64,000 bases of DNA. It comes from an uncultured Alistipes sp. (GTDB taxonomy: Bacteria > Bacteroidota > Bacteroidia > Bacteroidales > Rikenellaceae). Positions 34,032 through 43,033 of the stretch are shown here, piece by piece. The translations under genes were made by a program, and so were the position numbers. The stretch is taken from contig UQKD01000011.1 of the NCBI GenBank assembly GCA_900541585.1, positions 1 through 64,000 on the forward strand, in the 5' to 3' direction. Each line of letters starts with the position of its first letter. The first letter of the stretch is position 1. The notes beneath the pieces are model-generated. The model did not search any database, had not been told where the DNA came from, and saw only the letters and a program-made list of their open reading frames with translations.

Positions 34032-35330
34032 ATGACAAATTTCATCGAAGAACTCGAATGGCGCGGCATGATCCACACGATCATGCCCGGCGCGAAGGAA
34101 CAACTCGAAAAAGAACTGACGACGGCTTACCTGGGTATCGACCCCACGGCCGACTCGCTGCATATCGGCCACCTGGTGGGCGTGATGATCCTCAAGCACT
34201 TCCAGATGTGCGGCCACCGTCCGCTGGCCCTCGTGGGCGGTGCGACGGGCATGATCGGCGATCCCTCGGGCAAATCGCAGGAACGCAACCTGCTCGACGA
34301 AAAGACCCTGCGCCACAATCAGGAGGCGATCAAGCGCCAGCTGGCCAAACTGCTCGACTTCGACTCCGACGCCCCGAACGCCGCCACGCTGGTCAACAAC
34401 TACGACTGGATGAAGGAGTTCACGTTCCTCGATTTCATCCGCGACATCGGCAAGTGCATCACCGTCAACTACATGATGGCCAAAGATTCCGTGAAGAAAC
34501 GTTTCAGCGGCGAGAGCGACGGCATGTCGTTCACCGAGTTCACCTACCAGCTGGTTCAGGGCTACGACTTCCTGCACCTCTACGAGACGATGAACTGCAA
34601 AATCCAGCTCGGAGGCGCCGACCAGTGGGGCAACATCACCACCGGCACGGAGCTGATCCGCCGCAAGCTGGGCGCGGAGGCCGAGGCCTTCGGCATCACC
34701 TGCCCGCTGATCACCAAGGCCGACGGCACGAAATTCGGCAAGACCGAGAGCGGCAACGTATGGCTCGACCCGCGTTACACCTCGCCCTACAAGTTCTACC
34801 AGTTCTGGCTCAACGTCAGCGACGACGACGCCAAACGTTATATCAAGATCTTCACGCTGCTCGACCGCCAGACCATCGACGCGCTCATCGCCGAGCACGA
34901 CGCGGCTCCCCACCTGCGCGTATTGCAGAAGCGGCTGGCCGAGGAAATCACCTGCATGATCCACTCGCGCGAAGAGTACGAAAAGGCCGTCGAGGCCTCG
35001 GCCATCCTCTTCGGCGGCGCCACGTCGGAGGCTTTGCACCGCCTCGACGAGCAGACCCTGCTGCAGGTGTTCGAAGGTGTACCCCAGTACCGCGTGGCCC
35101 GCGCGGAACTCGCGGCCGGCGTCCCGTTCGTGGACCTCTGCGCCGAGAAAAGCGGCATCTTCTCCTCGAAAGGCGAGTGCCGCAAGCTGGTGCAGGGCGG
35201 CGGCGTGTCGCTCAACAAGGAGAAGGTGGCCGACGCGATGCGCCCGGTGACCGACGCGGACCTGATCGCGGGCAAATACCTGCTCGTGCAGCGCGGCAAG
35301 AAGAACTACTACCTCGTGATCGCCGAATAG
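34032..35330 (+). CDS. tyrS: Tyrosyl-tRNA synthetase
   Basis: Class I synthetase, 432 aa. The HIGH motif is in [14 protein letters not shown] near residue 45. The Tyr-specific block [14 protein letters not shown] is present. The KMSKS loop appears as [12 protein letters not shown], the usual variant in this TyrRS subgroup. A C-terminal S4 RNA-binding domain follows ([19 protein letters not shown]). ATG 34032 follows a palindromic leader repeat, and folB starts 1 nt after the stop, so the two genes share a transcript. Confidence 0.97.
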   Translation: MTNFIEELEWRGMIHTIMPGAKEQLEKELTTAYLGIDPTADSLHIGHLVGVMILKHFQMCGHRPLALVGGATGMIGDPSGKSQERNLLDEKTLRHNQEAIKRQLAKLLDFDSDAPNAATLVNNYDWMKEFTFLDFIRDIGKCITVNYMMAKDSVKKRFSGESDGMSFTEFTYQLVQGYDFLHLYETMNCKIQLGGADQWGNITTGTELIRRKLGAEAEAFGITCPLITKADGTKFGKTESGNVWLDPRYTSPYKFYQFWLNVSDDDAKRYIKIFTLLDRQTIDALIAEHDAAPHLRVLQKRLAEEITCMIHSREEYEKAVEASAILFGGATSEALHRLDEQTLLQVFEGVPQYRVARAELAAGVPFVDLCAEKSGIFSSKGECRKLVQGGGVSLNKEKVADAMRPVTDADLIAGKYLLVQRGKKNYYLVIAE

Positions 35331-35331
35331 G

Positions 35332-35685
35332 ATGGAATACCGGATCGTTCTCCAGCGCATGGAGTTCCGGGCGCTGCACGGCTGCTACGAACTCGAACGG
35401 AAGGTCGGCAACCGCTTCACGGTCGACCTGGAGATCACGGCCTGCCTGGGCGACGCGGCCGCCGAGGACAGCGTCGAACAGGCGGTCAACTACCTCACGG
35501 TCTACGAGGTCGTCTCGCTTCAGATGCGCATAACCCAGCGCACGATAGAACGCGTGGCGATGAACATCATCGAGGCGGTCTACGCCTCCTTCCGGCAGGT
35601 CCGGCACGTAAAATGCACCGTCTCGAAACTGGCACCCCCGCTCGGCGGCAAACTGGAGAAGGTGAGCGTCGTACTGGAGAAATAG
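35332..35685 (+). CDS. folB: Dihydroneopterin aldolase
   Basis: 117 aa enzyme of folate synthesis that cleaves dihydroneopterin to 6-hydroxymethyldihydropterin. The N-terminus has the family pattern IVLQRMEFRALHGCYELER. The catalytic Lys is in the C-terminal VSKLAPPLGG, where the Pro-rich turn is conserved. It starts one nt after the tyrS stop, indicating coupling. Confidence 0.92.
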   Translation: MEYRIVLQRMEFRALHGCYELERKVGNRFTVDLEITACLGDAAAEDSVEQAVNYLTVYEVVSLQMRITQRTIERVAMNIIEAVYASFRQVRHVKCTVSKLAPPLGGKLEKVSVVLEK

Positions 35686-35723
35686 AAACCTGTGCGCACG
35701 CGGCTGCGTGCGCGCAGGTTTTT
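35686..35723 (+). terminator. tyrS-folB terminator
   Basis: Stem AAACCTGTGCGCACG / CGTGCGCGCAGGTTT, six-nt loop, T5. It begins directly after the folB stop. Confidence 0.9.
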
Positions 35724-35739
35724 CAAATAGGACCGATAT

Positions 35740-37089
35740 ATGCATCATTCACACGGCCGCGCAACGCTGGGCGGCAAATTGAGCGCCGTGCTCGTCGCGG
35801 CGGGAAGTTCCGTGGGACTGGGAAATATCTGGCGGTTCCCCTATGTCGCCGGAGACAACGGCGGCGGCGCCTTCCTGGTAATCTACATCCTCTGCGTCCT
35901 GTTGCTGGGACTGCCGATCATGGTGGCCGAATTCTCGGTCGGACGCGCCTCGCACCGCAACGCCGTGGGAGCCTACCGGGCGCTCGACCCCAGGTGGAGT
36001 TTCCTGGGCTACAACGGCGTCGTGGCGGCCTTCCTGATCCTGGGCTTCTACTTCGTGGTGTCGGGATGGACCGCCGAATACATGGTCCACTCCGTGACGG
36101 GAAGCCTCGCCGAACTCTCCACCCCCGACGAATACAAGAGTGTTTTCGAGAATTTCATCCAGAACCCGTGGCGGCCCGTGCTCTACACCGCGCTGTTCGT
36201 GCTGGCCACGCACTTCGTCATCGCGATGGGCGTGCAGAAAGGCATCGAACGCTCGGCAAAGGTGCTGATGCCCCTGCTGTTCGTCATCCTGATCGCGCTG
36301 TCGATCCACTCGCTGCTAATGCCCGGCGGCGAAGAAGGGCTTCGGTTCCTGTTCAGACCCGATTTCTCGAAGGTGACGCCCTCGACGGTCCTCGTGGCGC
36401 TGGGACAGGCCTTCTTCTCGCTCTCCATCGGCATCGGCACGATGGTCACCTACGCCTCCTATTTCAACCCCGACACCAACCTGCGCCACACGGCGCTCAA
36501 CGTCACGATCCTCGACACGCTGGTAGCCGTGCTGGCCGGCGTGGTGATCTTCCCGGCGGTGTTCAGCGTGGGCATCGAACCCTCGTCGGGACCGTCGCTC
36601 GTGTTCATCACCCTGCCGGGCATCTTCAACTCGATGCCGCTGAGCATGGTCTGGTCGTCGGTATTCTTTCTGTTGCTGGTCGTTGCGGCGCTCACCTCGA
36701 CCATCTCCTTACACGAAGTCATCACGGCCTACATGCACGAGGAGTGGCACATGAGCCGCCGGGCCGCCGCATGGTCGACGACCGGAGCCTGCATGGCGCT
36801 GGCCGCCGTGGCGTCGCTGTCGCTGGGCCTCCTGAAGGGATGGAACATCTTCGGACTCACGATCTTCGACTCGCTCGACTACCTCACGGCCAACATCCTG
36901 CTCCCCGCCGGCGGATTTTTCACCTGCATTTTCGTCGGCTGGCGCCTCGACCCGAAAATACTCAAGGCCGAGATCAGCAACAACGGCACGCTGAAATTCC
37001 GTATCTACGGGGTGTTCATCTTCCTCGTGCGCTACGTCTGCCCGGCGGTGCTGCTGCTGATCTTCCTGGATAACCTGGGCCTCTTTTAG
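35740..37089 (+). CDS. Sodium-dependent transporter, NSS (SNF) family
   Basis: 449 aa inner-membrane symporter of amino acids or related amines with Na+. The N-terminal motif LVAAGSSVGLGNIWRFPYV is the signature of the family's TM1 and Na+ site. About eleven to twelve hydrophobic segments follow, the usual number for bacterial NSS members. The start ATG 35740 comes 17 nt after the folB terminator, and no obvious promoter is visible in the short gap, so partial read-through is possible. The substrate cannot be named; Trp, Tyr and Leu are handled by characterised relatives. Confidence 0.92.
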   Translation: MHHSHGRATLGGKLSAVLVAAGSSVGLGNIWRFPYVAGDNGGGAFLVIYILCVLLLGLPIMVAEFSVGRASHRNAVGAYRALDPRWSFLGYNGVVAAFLILGFYFVVSGWTAEYMVHSVTGSLAELSTPDEYKSVFENFIQNPWRPVLYTALFVLATHFVIAMGVQKGIERSAKVLMPLLFVILIALSIHSLLMPGGEEGLRFLFRPDFSKVTPSTVLVALGQAFFSLSIGIGTMVTYASYFNPDTNLRHTALNVTILDTLVAVLAGVVIFPAVFSVGIEPSSGPSLVFITLPGIFNSMPLSMVWSSVFFLLLVVAALTSTISLHEVITAYMHEEWHMSRRAAAWSTTGACMALAAVASLSLGLLKGWNIFGLTIFDSLDYLTANILLPAGGFFTCIFVGWRLDPKILKAEISNNGTLKFRIYGVFIFLVRYVCPAVLLLIFLDNLGLF

Positions 37090-37131
37090 CAGCCGGCACC
37101 GATCGGAACGAAACCCAAAACCTACCGAACC

Positions 37132-38580
37132 ATGAAACGATTTGTCCTTTTGCTGTCCCTCTGCTGGGGCCTCTGCGCTTCAGCCGCGGCACGCCCGATC
37201 CGGGGCTCTGTAAAATGCGGCGGAAAACCGCTGGAAGGCATCACCGTCACGGACGGTTATTCCTTCGCCCGAAGCGACGCAGCGGGGGAATTCACCCTCG
37301 ACACCAACGACGACGCGCTGTTCATCAGCGTGGTGACCCCATCCGGATACATCGCACCCACGGAAGGAGGCGTACCGCAATTCTACCGTCCCTACGTCCC
37401 CGCCACGAAGCGTTACGACTTCTGTCTGCAGCCGTGGCCCGCAACCGGCGAAGTGTACGAACTGCTGGCGATAGCCGACCCGCAACCCAAAACCGAAACG
37501 CATTTCGAACGGCTCCGAACCGAGATCATCCCCGAACTGCAACGTGCGGCCGCCGCGGGAAAAGCGCAGGGCGTGCAACAGGCCGCCATCCTGCTCGGTG
37601 ACATCGTCTGGGACTCCCCGGAACTGTTCACCCGCGTGAAAACGCAGTTCGCATCGCTCGGAATCCCGGTCTACGGCGTGATCGGCAACCACGACCACGA
37701 CCTGAAAAAATACACCGACCGGGAGGCCACGGAGAACTACCGGAACCACTTCGGCCCCACCTACTACGCCTTCGACATGGGCCGCACCCACTATATCGTG
37801 CTCGACGACATCGTCTACCACGGTGCAAAAAAATACGACGAGCAGATCGACTCGCTGCAACTGGCCTGGGCCGCGGAATACGCCCGGCGGCTGCCCGCCG
37901 GGTCGCGCGTCTGCGTGGCCATGCACGCCCCGGCCATGAAGGCCTGGAAGGGGAATCAGGTCATGGAGTCGGCCGCCAGGCTGATGGACGCCTTCGCCGG
38001 CCACGAACTGCATTTCATCTCGGGGCACACGCACGTCAACTCGAACTACGACATCTGCGAAGGGGTCATGGAGCACAATGTAGCCCAGATCTGCGGGAAC
38101 CTGTGGTATGACCCGGTCAACAAGGACGGCACGCCCAAAGGCTACCAGCTCTTCCGCGAATGCGGCGGAGAATTCTCGTGGGAGTACCGAAGCCTCGGCT
38201 CCCCGTCCGTACGGCAGCTGCGGATATGGCAGCCCGGACGGGTGGAAGCGTTTCCACGGAGCGTCGTGGCCAAAATTTGGAACTGGGATCCCTATTGGAC
38301 CGTCGTCTGGTACGAGGACGGCCGTTACCGCGGCGCGATGCAGCGCATCCAGATCGCCGATCCCGACTATGCGGCACATCTCGATTCGCTGAAAACAGCC
38401 GGGCGGAAACTCGCCAAATCGCAGCATTCCCGCATCTCGGATTTCTATTTCAAAGCGTGTCCTTCGGCGTCGGCACAGACGATCGAAGTAGTCGCCACGG
38501 ACCGCTTCGGACGCCGTTATTCGGAGCGCATCACGCTCGGAAAAGCCAAATGGCCCGTCGGAGCGGCGGCCGCTGAATAA
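37132..38580 (+). CDS. Secreted calcineurin-like phosphoesterase, three-domain type
   Basis: 482 aa with a signal peptide (MKRFVLLLSLCWGLCASAAA). An N-terminal beta-sandwich (IRGSVKCGGKPLEGITVTDG) precedes the metallophosphoesterase core with LLGDIVWD, VIGNHDHD and ISGHTHVNSN, and a C-terminal beta domain follows (VEVVATDRFGRRYSERI-like end). The three-part layout matches the MetallophosN/Metallophos/MetallophosC architecture of Bacteroidota exported phosphatases. It probably acts in the periplasm on a phosphate or phosphodiester substrate of unknown identity. It follows the transporter by 42 nt. Confidence 0.85.
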   Translation: MKRFVLLLSLCWGLCASAAARPIRGSVKCGGKPLEGITVTDGYSFARSDAAGEFTLDTNDDALFISVVTPSGYIAPTEGGVPQFYRPYVPATKRYDFCLQPWPATGEVYELLAIADPQPKTETHFERLRTEIIPELQRAAAAGKAQGVQQAAILLGDIVWDSPELFTRVKTQFASLGIPVYGVIGNHDHDLKKYTDREATENYRNHFGPTYYAFDMGRTHYIVLDDIVYHGAKKYDEQIDSLQLAWAAEYARRLPAGSRVCVAMHAPAMKAWKGNQVMESAARLMDAFAGHELHFISGHTHVNSNYDICEGVMEHNVAQICGNLWYDPVNKDGTPKGYQLFRECGGEFSWEYRSLGSPSVRQLRIWQPGRVEAFPRSVVAKIWNWDPYWTVVWYEDGRYRGAMQRIQIADPDYAAHLDSLKTAGRKLAKSQHSRISDFYFKACPSASAQTIEVVATDRFGRRYSERITLGKAKWPVGAAAAE

Positions 38581-38636
38581 GTCCGGCCGAACGGCGGAAA
38601 CAGGTCTGGCGAACGGACGCCGGGCATCGTAAAAGA

Positions 38637-38681
38637 ACGGGGCGGATGGACAGTACCGAAGTACATTCCATCCGCCCCGTT
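38637..38681. terminator. Bidirectional terminator between phosphoesterase and ribH
   Basis: Fifteen-bp stem AACGGGGCGGATGGA / TCCATCCGCCCCGTT with a 15-nt loop, followed by TTAT on the plus strand. It lies between two convergent genes. Confidence 0.8.
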
Positions 38682-38716
38682 TATAAGGATGTGCGGAAGA
38701 TCGCCGCTTTAGGCAA

Positions 38717-39247
38717 TCAGTTGATATTGCGCCGGTCGGGTTCGTGGTCGGGCGAAGCCGCCTCCATGTCGATCTGCAACTTCACCATGTTGATGGCCGT
38801 GGCCGCAGCCTCGTCGCCCTTGTTGCCGTGACGGCCGCCGCAGCGGTCGAGGGCCTGCTGCATGTCGTTGACCGTCAGCACGCCGAAGGCGATAGGCATG
38901 TTCCACTGGATTTGCAGCTGCGTGATGCCCTGCGTCACGCCCTGGCAGATGAAATCGAAGTGGCGCGTGTCGCCCTGGATAACGCATCCGAGAGCGATGA
39001 CGGCGTCCACGTCGGTATACTCCGCGAAGAACTGCGCGCCGAGCGAAAGTTCGAACGTGCCCGGGACATATTTGACCTGGATATTCATATCGGGGCACCC
39101 GGCGGCACGCAACGTACGCACGGCTCCCTCCAGCAGGGCCTCGGTGACCTCGCGGTTCCACTCGGCCACGACGATACCGAACCGCATATCCGCGGCCGAA
39201 GGCAGGGGTGAGTCGAATTTGGAAAGATTGTGATTCTTGGTCGCCAT
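38717..39247 (-). CDS. ribH: 6,7-dimethyl-8-ribityllumazine synthase
   Basis: 176 aa riboflavin synthesis enzyme that condenses the ribityl pyrimidine with dihydroxybutanone phosphate. Family blocks: RFGIVVAEWNREVTEALLEG, VPGTFELSLGAQ, ALGCVIQGDTRHFDFI (catalytic His in GDTRHFD) and PIAFGVLTVNDMQQAL. It follows the TPR-protein gene by 9 nt on the same strand, so they are probably co-transcribed. The C-terminal tail is slightly longer than usual. Confidence 0.95.
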   Translation of the reverse strand: MATKNHNLSKFDSPLPSAADMRFGIVVAEWNREVTEALLEGAVRTLRAAGCPDMNIQVKYVPGTFELSLGAQFFAEYTDVDAVIALGCVIQGDTRHFDFICQGVTQGITQLQIQWNMPIAFGVLTVNDMQQALDRCGGRHGNKGDEAAATAINMVKLQIDMEAASPDHEPDRRNIN

Positions 39248-39256
39248 CGTCCTCCG

Positions 39257-39940
39257 TTATTTTACGCTGCCGAGCAGCTTCTCCGCATCGCGGGCCTCCA
39301 TCGAGGCGGGATACGAGGTCATAATCTCTTCATAGAAAGCCGCGGCTTTCTGCTCATTGCCCTGGGCCTGCTCTGCAAGACCTGCCTTGCGCAGGTACAT
39401 CGGAGCCGTCAGGTTGTTGTCGGCGGCCTTCACGGCCTTCTCGTAGAACTTCACCGCCTTGGCGTAGTCCTGCTGCTCGACGGCGATGTCACCCTGCAGA
39501 CCGTAGTTCTGGGCGTTGATCAGCTCTCCGGGGATGCCTTTCAGCTGCGAGAACTTCGCCAGGTATTTGGCGGCGTTCTCCAGATCGCCCGTACGCAGGT
39601 AGCAGATGCCCGCATAGTGCTTGGCGAGGTTGCCCGAAGGCGTCGAGCCGTACTTCTCGATCACGTCGAGGAAACCGGCCCCGTTGTCGTCGCCCAGCAG
39701 CGCCGTCTCGAAATCGGGATTCTCGCCTTCGAAACGGTTCTGCGCCTCGGCGATCATCTCGGCGGCCTTCGTGGCGCGGGGCTGGAGGATCAGCGAGCGG
39801 TAACCGAAAACGAGGGCTGCGAGGACGAGCAGGCCGAGGAAAACGTAGGACATCATCCGGCCGTTCCTCTCGAAAAACAACTCCGTTTTGTTCATTGCTT
39901 CGCCGAGGGTTTCCTGCTCGGCGACGTTCTGCTTTGCCAT
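39257..39940 (-). CDS. Membrane-anchored TPR protein (YfgM-like layout)
   Basis: 227 aa. A short cytoplasmic N-terminus is followed by one membrane segment (MMSYVFLGLLVLAALVFGY, about residues 29-47), then helical tetratricopeptide repeats (GNLAKHYAGICYLRTGDLENAAKYL; QDYAKAVKFYEKAVKAADNN, in outline). The layout resembles YfgM, an envelope chaperone partner, but direct homology is uncertain. Its promoter is TATCTTTG on the minus strand at 39984-39991, with a TTG 19 nt further upstream. Confidence 0.8.
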   Translation of the reverse strand: MAKQNVAEQETLGEAMNKTELFFERNGRMMSYVFLGLLVLAALVFGYRSLILQPRATKAAEMIAEAQNRFEGENPDFETALLGDDNGAGFLDVIEKYGSTPSGNLAKHYAGICYLRTGDLENAAKYLAKFSQLKGIPGELINAQNYGLQGDIAVEQQDYAKAVKFYEKAVKAADNNLTAPMYLRKAGLAEQAQGNEQKAAAFYEEIMTSYPASMEARDAEKLLGSVK

Positions 39941-39983
39941 ATTGCTTGTTGTGTTATTAGTTTATAATTCGTACGATAGTCTG

Positions 39984-40041
39984 CAAAGATACAAAACTAT
40001 TCACAATGTGCAATGTCGTGTCCGGATTTTTTGTATTTTTG
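39984..40041. promoter_or_regulatory. Divergent promoters of the TPR gene and recF
   Basis: Minus strand: TATCTTTG at 39984-39991, 19-nt spacer, TTG at 40011-40013. Plus strand: TATTTTTG at 40034-40041, only 4 nt before the recF ATG, so recF mRNA should be nearly leaderless. Confidence 0.65.
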
Positions 40042-40045
40042 TCCT

Positions 40046-41248
40046 ATGCATCTGAAGAAAATAGCGCTGCTGAATTTCAAAAACATCCCCCAGGAGGAAC
40101 TCGTGCTGTGCCCCGGCATCAACTGCCTGGTGGGCGACAACGGCGCGGGCAAAACCAACGTCGTGGACGCCGTTTACTACCTGTCGATGTGCAAGTCGTC
40201 GCTGCAGATGACCGACGGGCAGAGCATCCGCCACGGCGCCGACTTCTTCCTCGTCGAAGGAACTTACGCGAGCGATGCGGGCAAGCGGGAAACCATCGTG
40301 TGCAGTTTCTCGCGCAAGGGCGGCAAGGTGCTCAAGCGCAACGGCAAGGAGTACGAACGGCTTTCGGACCACGTGGGGCTGATTCCCGCGGTGATCGTGT
40401 CGCCGGCCGACAGCGCGCTGATCTCGGACGCCGCCGACGAGCGCCGACGCTATCTCAACGCCTTCATTTCGCAGCTGGACCGCGCCTACCTCGGCTCGGT
40501 GATGCGCTACAACGCCGTGCTGGCCGAGCGCAACCGCCTGCTGAAAACACGGCCCGACGAAACCATGCTCCAAATCTACGACATGCAGCTGTGCGAACAC
40601 GGCAAGGCCATCCACGCCCGGCGGCAGGAGTTCGCCGAGCGGCTGCAACCGGTGACCGCGGCCTATTACCGCATCCTTTCGGGCGATAGGGAGCAGGTCG
40701 AGCTGCACTACAAATCGGAGCTGAACGACCGTCCGTTCGAGGAAATTCTGCTCGACGCGCGGCAGAAGGACATCGTCAACGAATTCACGACGGCAGGCAT
40801 TCACCGCGACGACCTGGTGCTGAAAATCGGGGGATATCCTCTGCGCAAATACGGATCGCAGGGGCAGCAGAAATCTTTCCTGATCGCCCTCAAACTGGCG
40901 CAGTACGCCGTCGTCGCCCAAGCGAAGGGCGAACGCCCGATCCTGCTGCTGGACGACCTGTTCGACAAACTCGACGCCGGGCGGGTCGAACAGCTGATCC
41001 GTCTGGTTTCGGACGACACCTTCGGGCAAATTCTGATCACCGACTGCAACCCGACACGTCTGAAACGGATTCTCGACAAGGCGGGCGGCGACTACACGCT
41101 CTTTTCAGTCACCGAAGGTGCCGTAACGCAGGAGCGGAACGCGGCGGAAGGCTCGGAGAAGGCAACGGAAAACGCAGCGAAAGACGCAGCGGCAAATGCA
41201 GAAAAAGAACAATCCCTACGCCCCGAATCAACCGACGAACAGCCATGA
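40046..41248 (+). CDS. recF: DNA recombination/repair protein RecF
   Basis: SMC-like ATPase that loads RecA at gaps. The N-terminus MHLKKIALLNFKNIPQEEL and Walker A GDNGAGKTN (residues 30-38) are typical. The ABC signature region is YGSQGQQKSF, and Walker B is PILLLDDLFDKLD. 400 aa is longer than the usual 360-370: the last 40 residues are a low-complexity Glu/Ala/Lys-rich tail. ATG 40046 is the conserved start. DUF721 overlaps its stop by 4 nt. It is not next to dnaA or gyrB here. Confidence 0.94.
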   Translation: MHLKKIALLNFKNIPQEELVLCPGINCLVGDNGAGKTNVVDAVYYLSMCKSSLQMTDGQSIRHGADFFLVEGTYASDAGKRETIVCSFSRKGGKVLKRNGKEYERLSDHVGLIPAVIVSPADSALISDAADERRRYLNAFISQLDRAYLGSVMRYNAVLAERNRLLKTRPDETMLQIYDMQLCEHGKAIHARRQEFAERLQPVTAAYYRILSGDREQVELHYKSELNDRPFEEILLDARQKDIVNEFTTAGIHRDDLVLKIGGYPLRKYGSQGQQKSFLIALKLAQYAVVAQAKGERPILLLDDLFDKLDAGRVEQLIRLVSDDTFGQILITDCNPTRLKRILDKAGGDYTLFSVTEGAVTQERNAAEGSEKATENAAKDAAANAEKEQSLRPESTDEQP

Positions 41249-41535
41249 GACGGACCAAAACCATGCTGATGGGCGACTTGCTGGAGGAGTTTTTCAAACG
41301 CCCCTATATCGCCGCGAAAGTCGCCGAAGGCAAGCTGCCGGATACATGGCGCGAGATCGTCGGCGACCGCGCCGCGGACGTCACCACCGAATTGCGGCTC
41401 GAAAAGCACATCCTTTACGTACGCATTCAGTCGAGCGTCCTGCGCTCGGAACTTTTCTACCAGCGCGAGGCGCTCAAGGAGGAGATAAACCGCCGTTCGG
41501 GCGTACGCCTCGTCAACGCCGTCATCATCCGGTAA
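41245..41535 (+). CDS. DUF721 / DciA-like protein
   Basis: 96 aa. DUF721 proteins include DciA, which loads the replicative helicase in bacteria lacking DnaC. The family pattern is visible: LLEEFFKRPYIAAKVAEGKL, the central W of WREIVG, and KHILYVRIQSSVLRSELFYQ. The ATG overlaps the recF stop (ATGA), a pairing common in Bacteroidota, and supports a replication/repair role. Direct helicase loading is inferred from the family. Confidence 0.85.
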   Translation: MRRTKTMLMGDLLEEFFKRPYIAAKVAEGKLPDTWREIVGDRAADVTTELRLEKHILYVRIQSSVLRSELFYQREALKEEINRRSGVRLVNAVIIR

Positions 41536-41578
41536 GTCCGGGTTCGGCCAAAAAGCATACCTTATAAATATATACATG

Positions 41579-41611
41579 AAAAAAGATGCTCCGTAACGGA
41601 GCATCTTTTTT
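41579..41611. terminator. Bidirectional terminator after recF-DUF721
   Basis: Perfect palindromic stem AAAAAAGATGCTCCG / CGGAGCATCTTTTTT with a 3-nt loop, between convergent transcripts. Confidence 0.93.
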
Positions 41612-41662
41612 CGTTGTGACGGAAAGGCCTCATTCACGGCCCCTCCCCAATACGGCCCGGCC

Positions 41663-42871
41663 TTATTTGATGATCACGGCGCGGTTGGCCTTCTGGTTGT
41701 TCTCGTAAACGTTGGCTGCGTTGCCCTTGCCTTCGTAGGTCAGCTGTTTGGGGTTCACACCGCATTTTACGAGGAAGTCGTAAACGCTCTTGGCACGGTT
41801 CTCGGCAACGCGCTTGTTGCCTGCGGCCGTACCCGTCTGCTGGTCGGCATGGCCCTCGATCTTGTAGACCCGGTCTTTCGGACCGCTCTTGATCAGGTCG
41901 GCCATCAGTTCGAGGCGGGTCTTCTCCTTCGGCGTCAGCTTCGACATGCTGTAATCGTAGAAGATGATCGAAGTCGGGCTGAGGGTGTTCACCTTCTGTG
42001 CGGCAGCGGCTTCTGCGGCAGCCTTGGCAGCGGCAGCAGCGGCGGCAGCTTTAGCGGCTTCGGCCTCGGCCTGCGCAGCCTTCAGCTTGTTGGCCAGGTC
42101 CGCATTCTCCGACCGGGCGGCTTCGAGGGCGGAATTGCCCGCAGCCACCGCATTCTGGAAAGCGCGGATGTCGTCGGCCGTATAGCCCGGAACGCCGCGC
42201 TCCCAGCCACGCTGGTTGAAGCGGTAGGTGATACCCGCCGTAGCGGTGAGCCCGGCCAGGTAAGAGCCGTTCATCTTCGCGGGACAAATGCTCGACTTGG
42301 TGAGCAGACCCTTGAGTTCGATATTGAAATCGAAGGCCGGCGACAGGCGGAACTTGCTGAGCAGACCCGCCGTGAAGGCGAACTCCTGGCGCGAACCGGA
42401 TGCGTTCTCTCGCTGGCTGCGGTCCGTAAAGTTCGAAGCCATGTAACCGAAACCGGCGAACGGCACGGCATACCACGCACGGTCGGCACGGTAACCGCCG
42501 ATCCAGTTCGATGCGTTAAGCATGAAATCCACATGCCCGAACATGTACGGCCACGTCATCTTACCCAGTTCGGGGTCGAAGTTATTGAACCATCCGCCCT
42601 GCAGCTGGGCACGGATACCGGCGATCGGATGCACCCATTTCGTTACCGACAGGTTGCCCTCGAAGCCGAAGCGGTCACCCCAAGAGCCGATATTACCGCC
42701 GTTAGAGAAGGCTGTGCCGGTTCCGAAACCGGCCGAAATCTCCCAATTATCCCAGAATCCGTTCGAAACGAATCCGGCAACGCTCGGTTTCTTCGGCGTT
42801 CCATCGGCAAATGCGGCGGAGGCGAAAGCCACGAGCACAAAAGTCAAGAAAATTTTTCTCATAATGTTCAT
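41663..42871 (-). CDS. OmpA-family outer membrane protein
   Basis: 402 aa with a signal peptide (MRKIFLTFVLVAFASAAFA; the ATG at 42862 or 42871 could serve). The N-terminal half is a predicted beta-barrel rich in Gly and aromatic residues (EISAGFGTGTAFSNGGNIGS). A very Ala-rich helical linker follows (KAAQAEAEAAKAAAAA), then a C-terminal OmpA peptidoglycan-binding domain (IIFYDYSMSKLTPKEKTRLE, IEGHADQQTG, NRAKSVYDFLVKCGV). It ties the outer membrane to peptidoglycan. It stands alone, between the recF terminator and a leader of about 90 nt. Confidence 0.93.
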   Translation of the reverse strand: MNIMRKIFLTFVLVAFASAAFADGTPKKPSVAGFVSNGFWDNWEISAGFGTGTAFSNGGNIGSWGDRFGFEGNLSVTKWVHPIAGIRAQLQGGWFNNFDPELGKMTWPYMFGHVDFMLNASNWIGGYRADRAWYAVPFAGFGYMASNFTDRSQRENASGSRQEFAFTAGLLSKFRLSPAFDFNIELKGLLTKSSICPAKMNGSYLAGLTATAGITYRFNQRGWERGVPGYTADDIRAFQNAVAAGNSALEAARSENADLANKLKAAQAEAEAAKAAAAAAAAKAAAEAAAAQKVNTLSPTSIIFYDYSMSKLTPKEKTRLELMADLIKSGPKDRVYKIEGHADQQTGTAAGNKRVAENRAKSVYDFLVKCGVNPKQLTYEGKGNAANVYENNQKANRAVIIK

Positions 42872-42970
42872 CTTTAATACGTCTCACATACTTGTCGTAA
42901 AAGTAAGCATTTTTTCACAAAAACCATTCAAATCCGGTCGAAAAAACAGAAAAAAGAAACCTTTGGAGCC

Positions 42971-43006
42971 AAAAAAGCCCCAAATATCTGAACATCGGGG
43001 CTTTTT
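42971..43006 (-). terminator. nrdJ terminator
   Basis: On the minus strand AAAAAGCCCCG, 15-nt loop, GGGGCTTTTTT, 27 nt after the nrdJ stop. The palindrome also has a T tract on the plus strand. Confidence 0.85.
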
Positions 43007-43033
43007 AGAACACAAATCAGGTAAAAACGAACA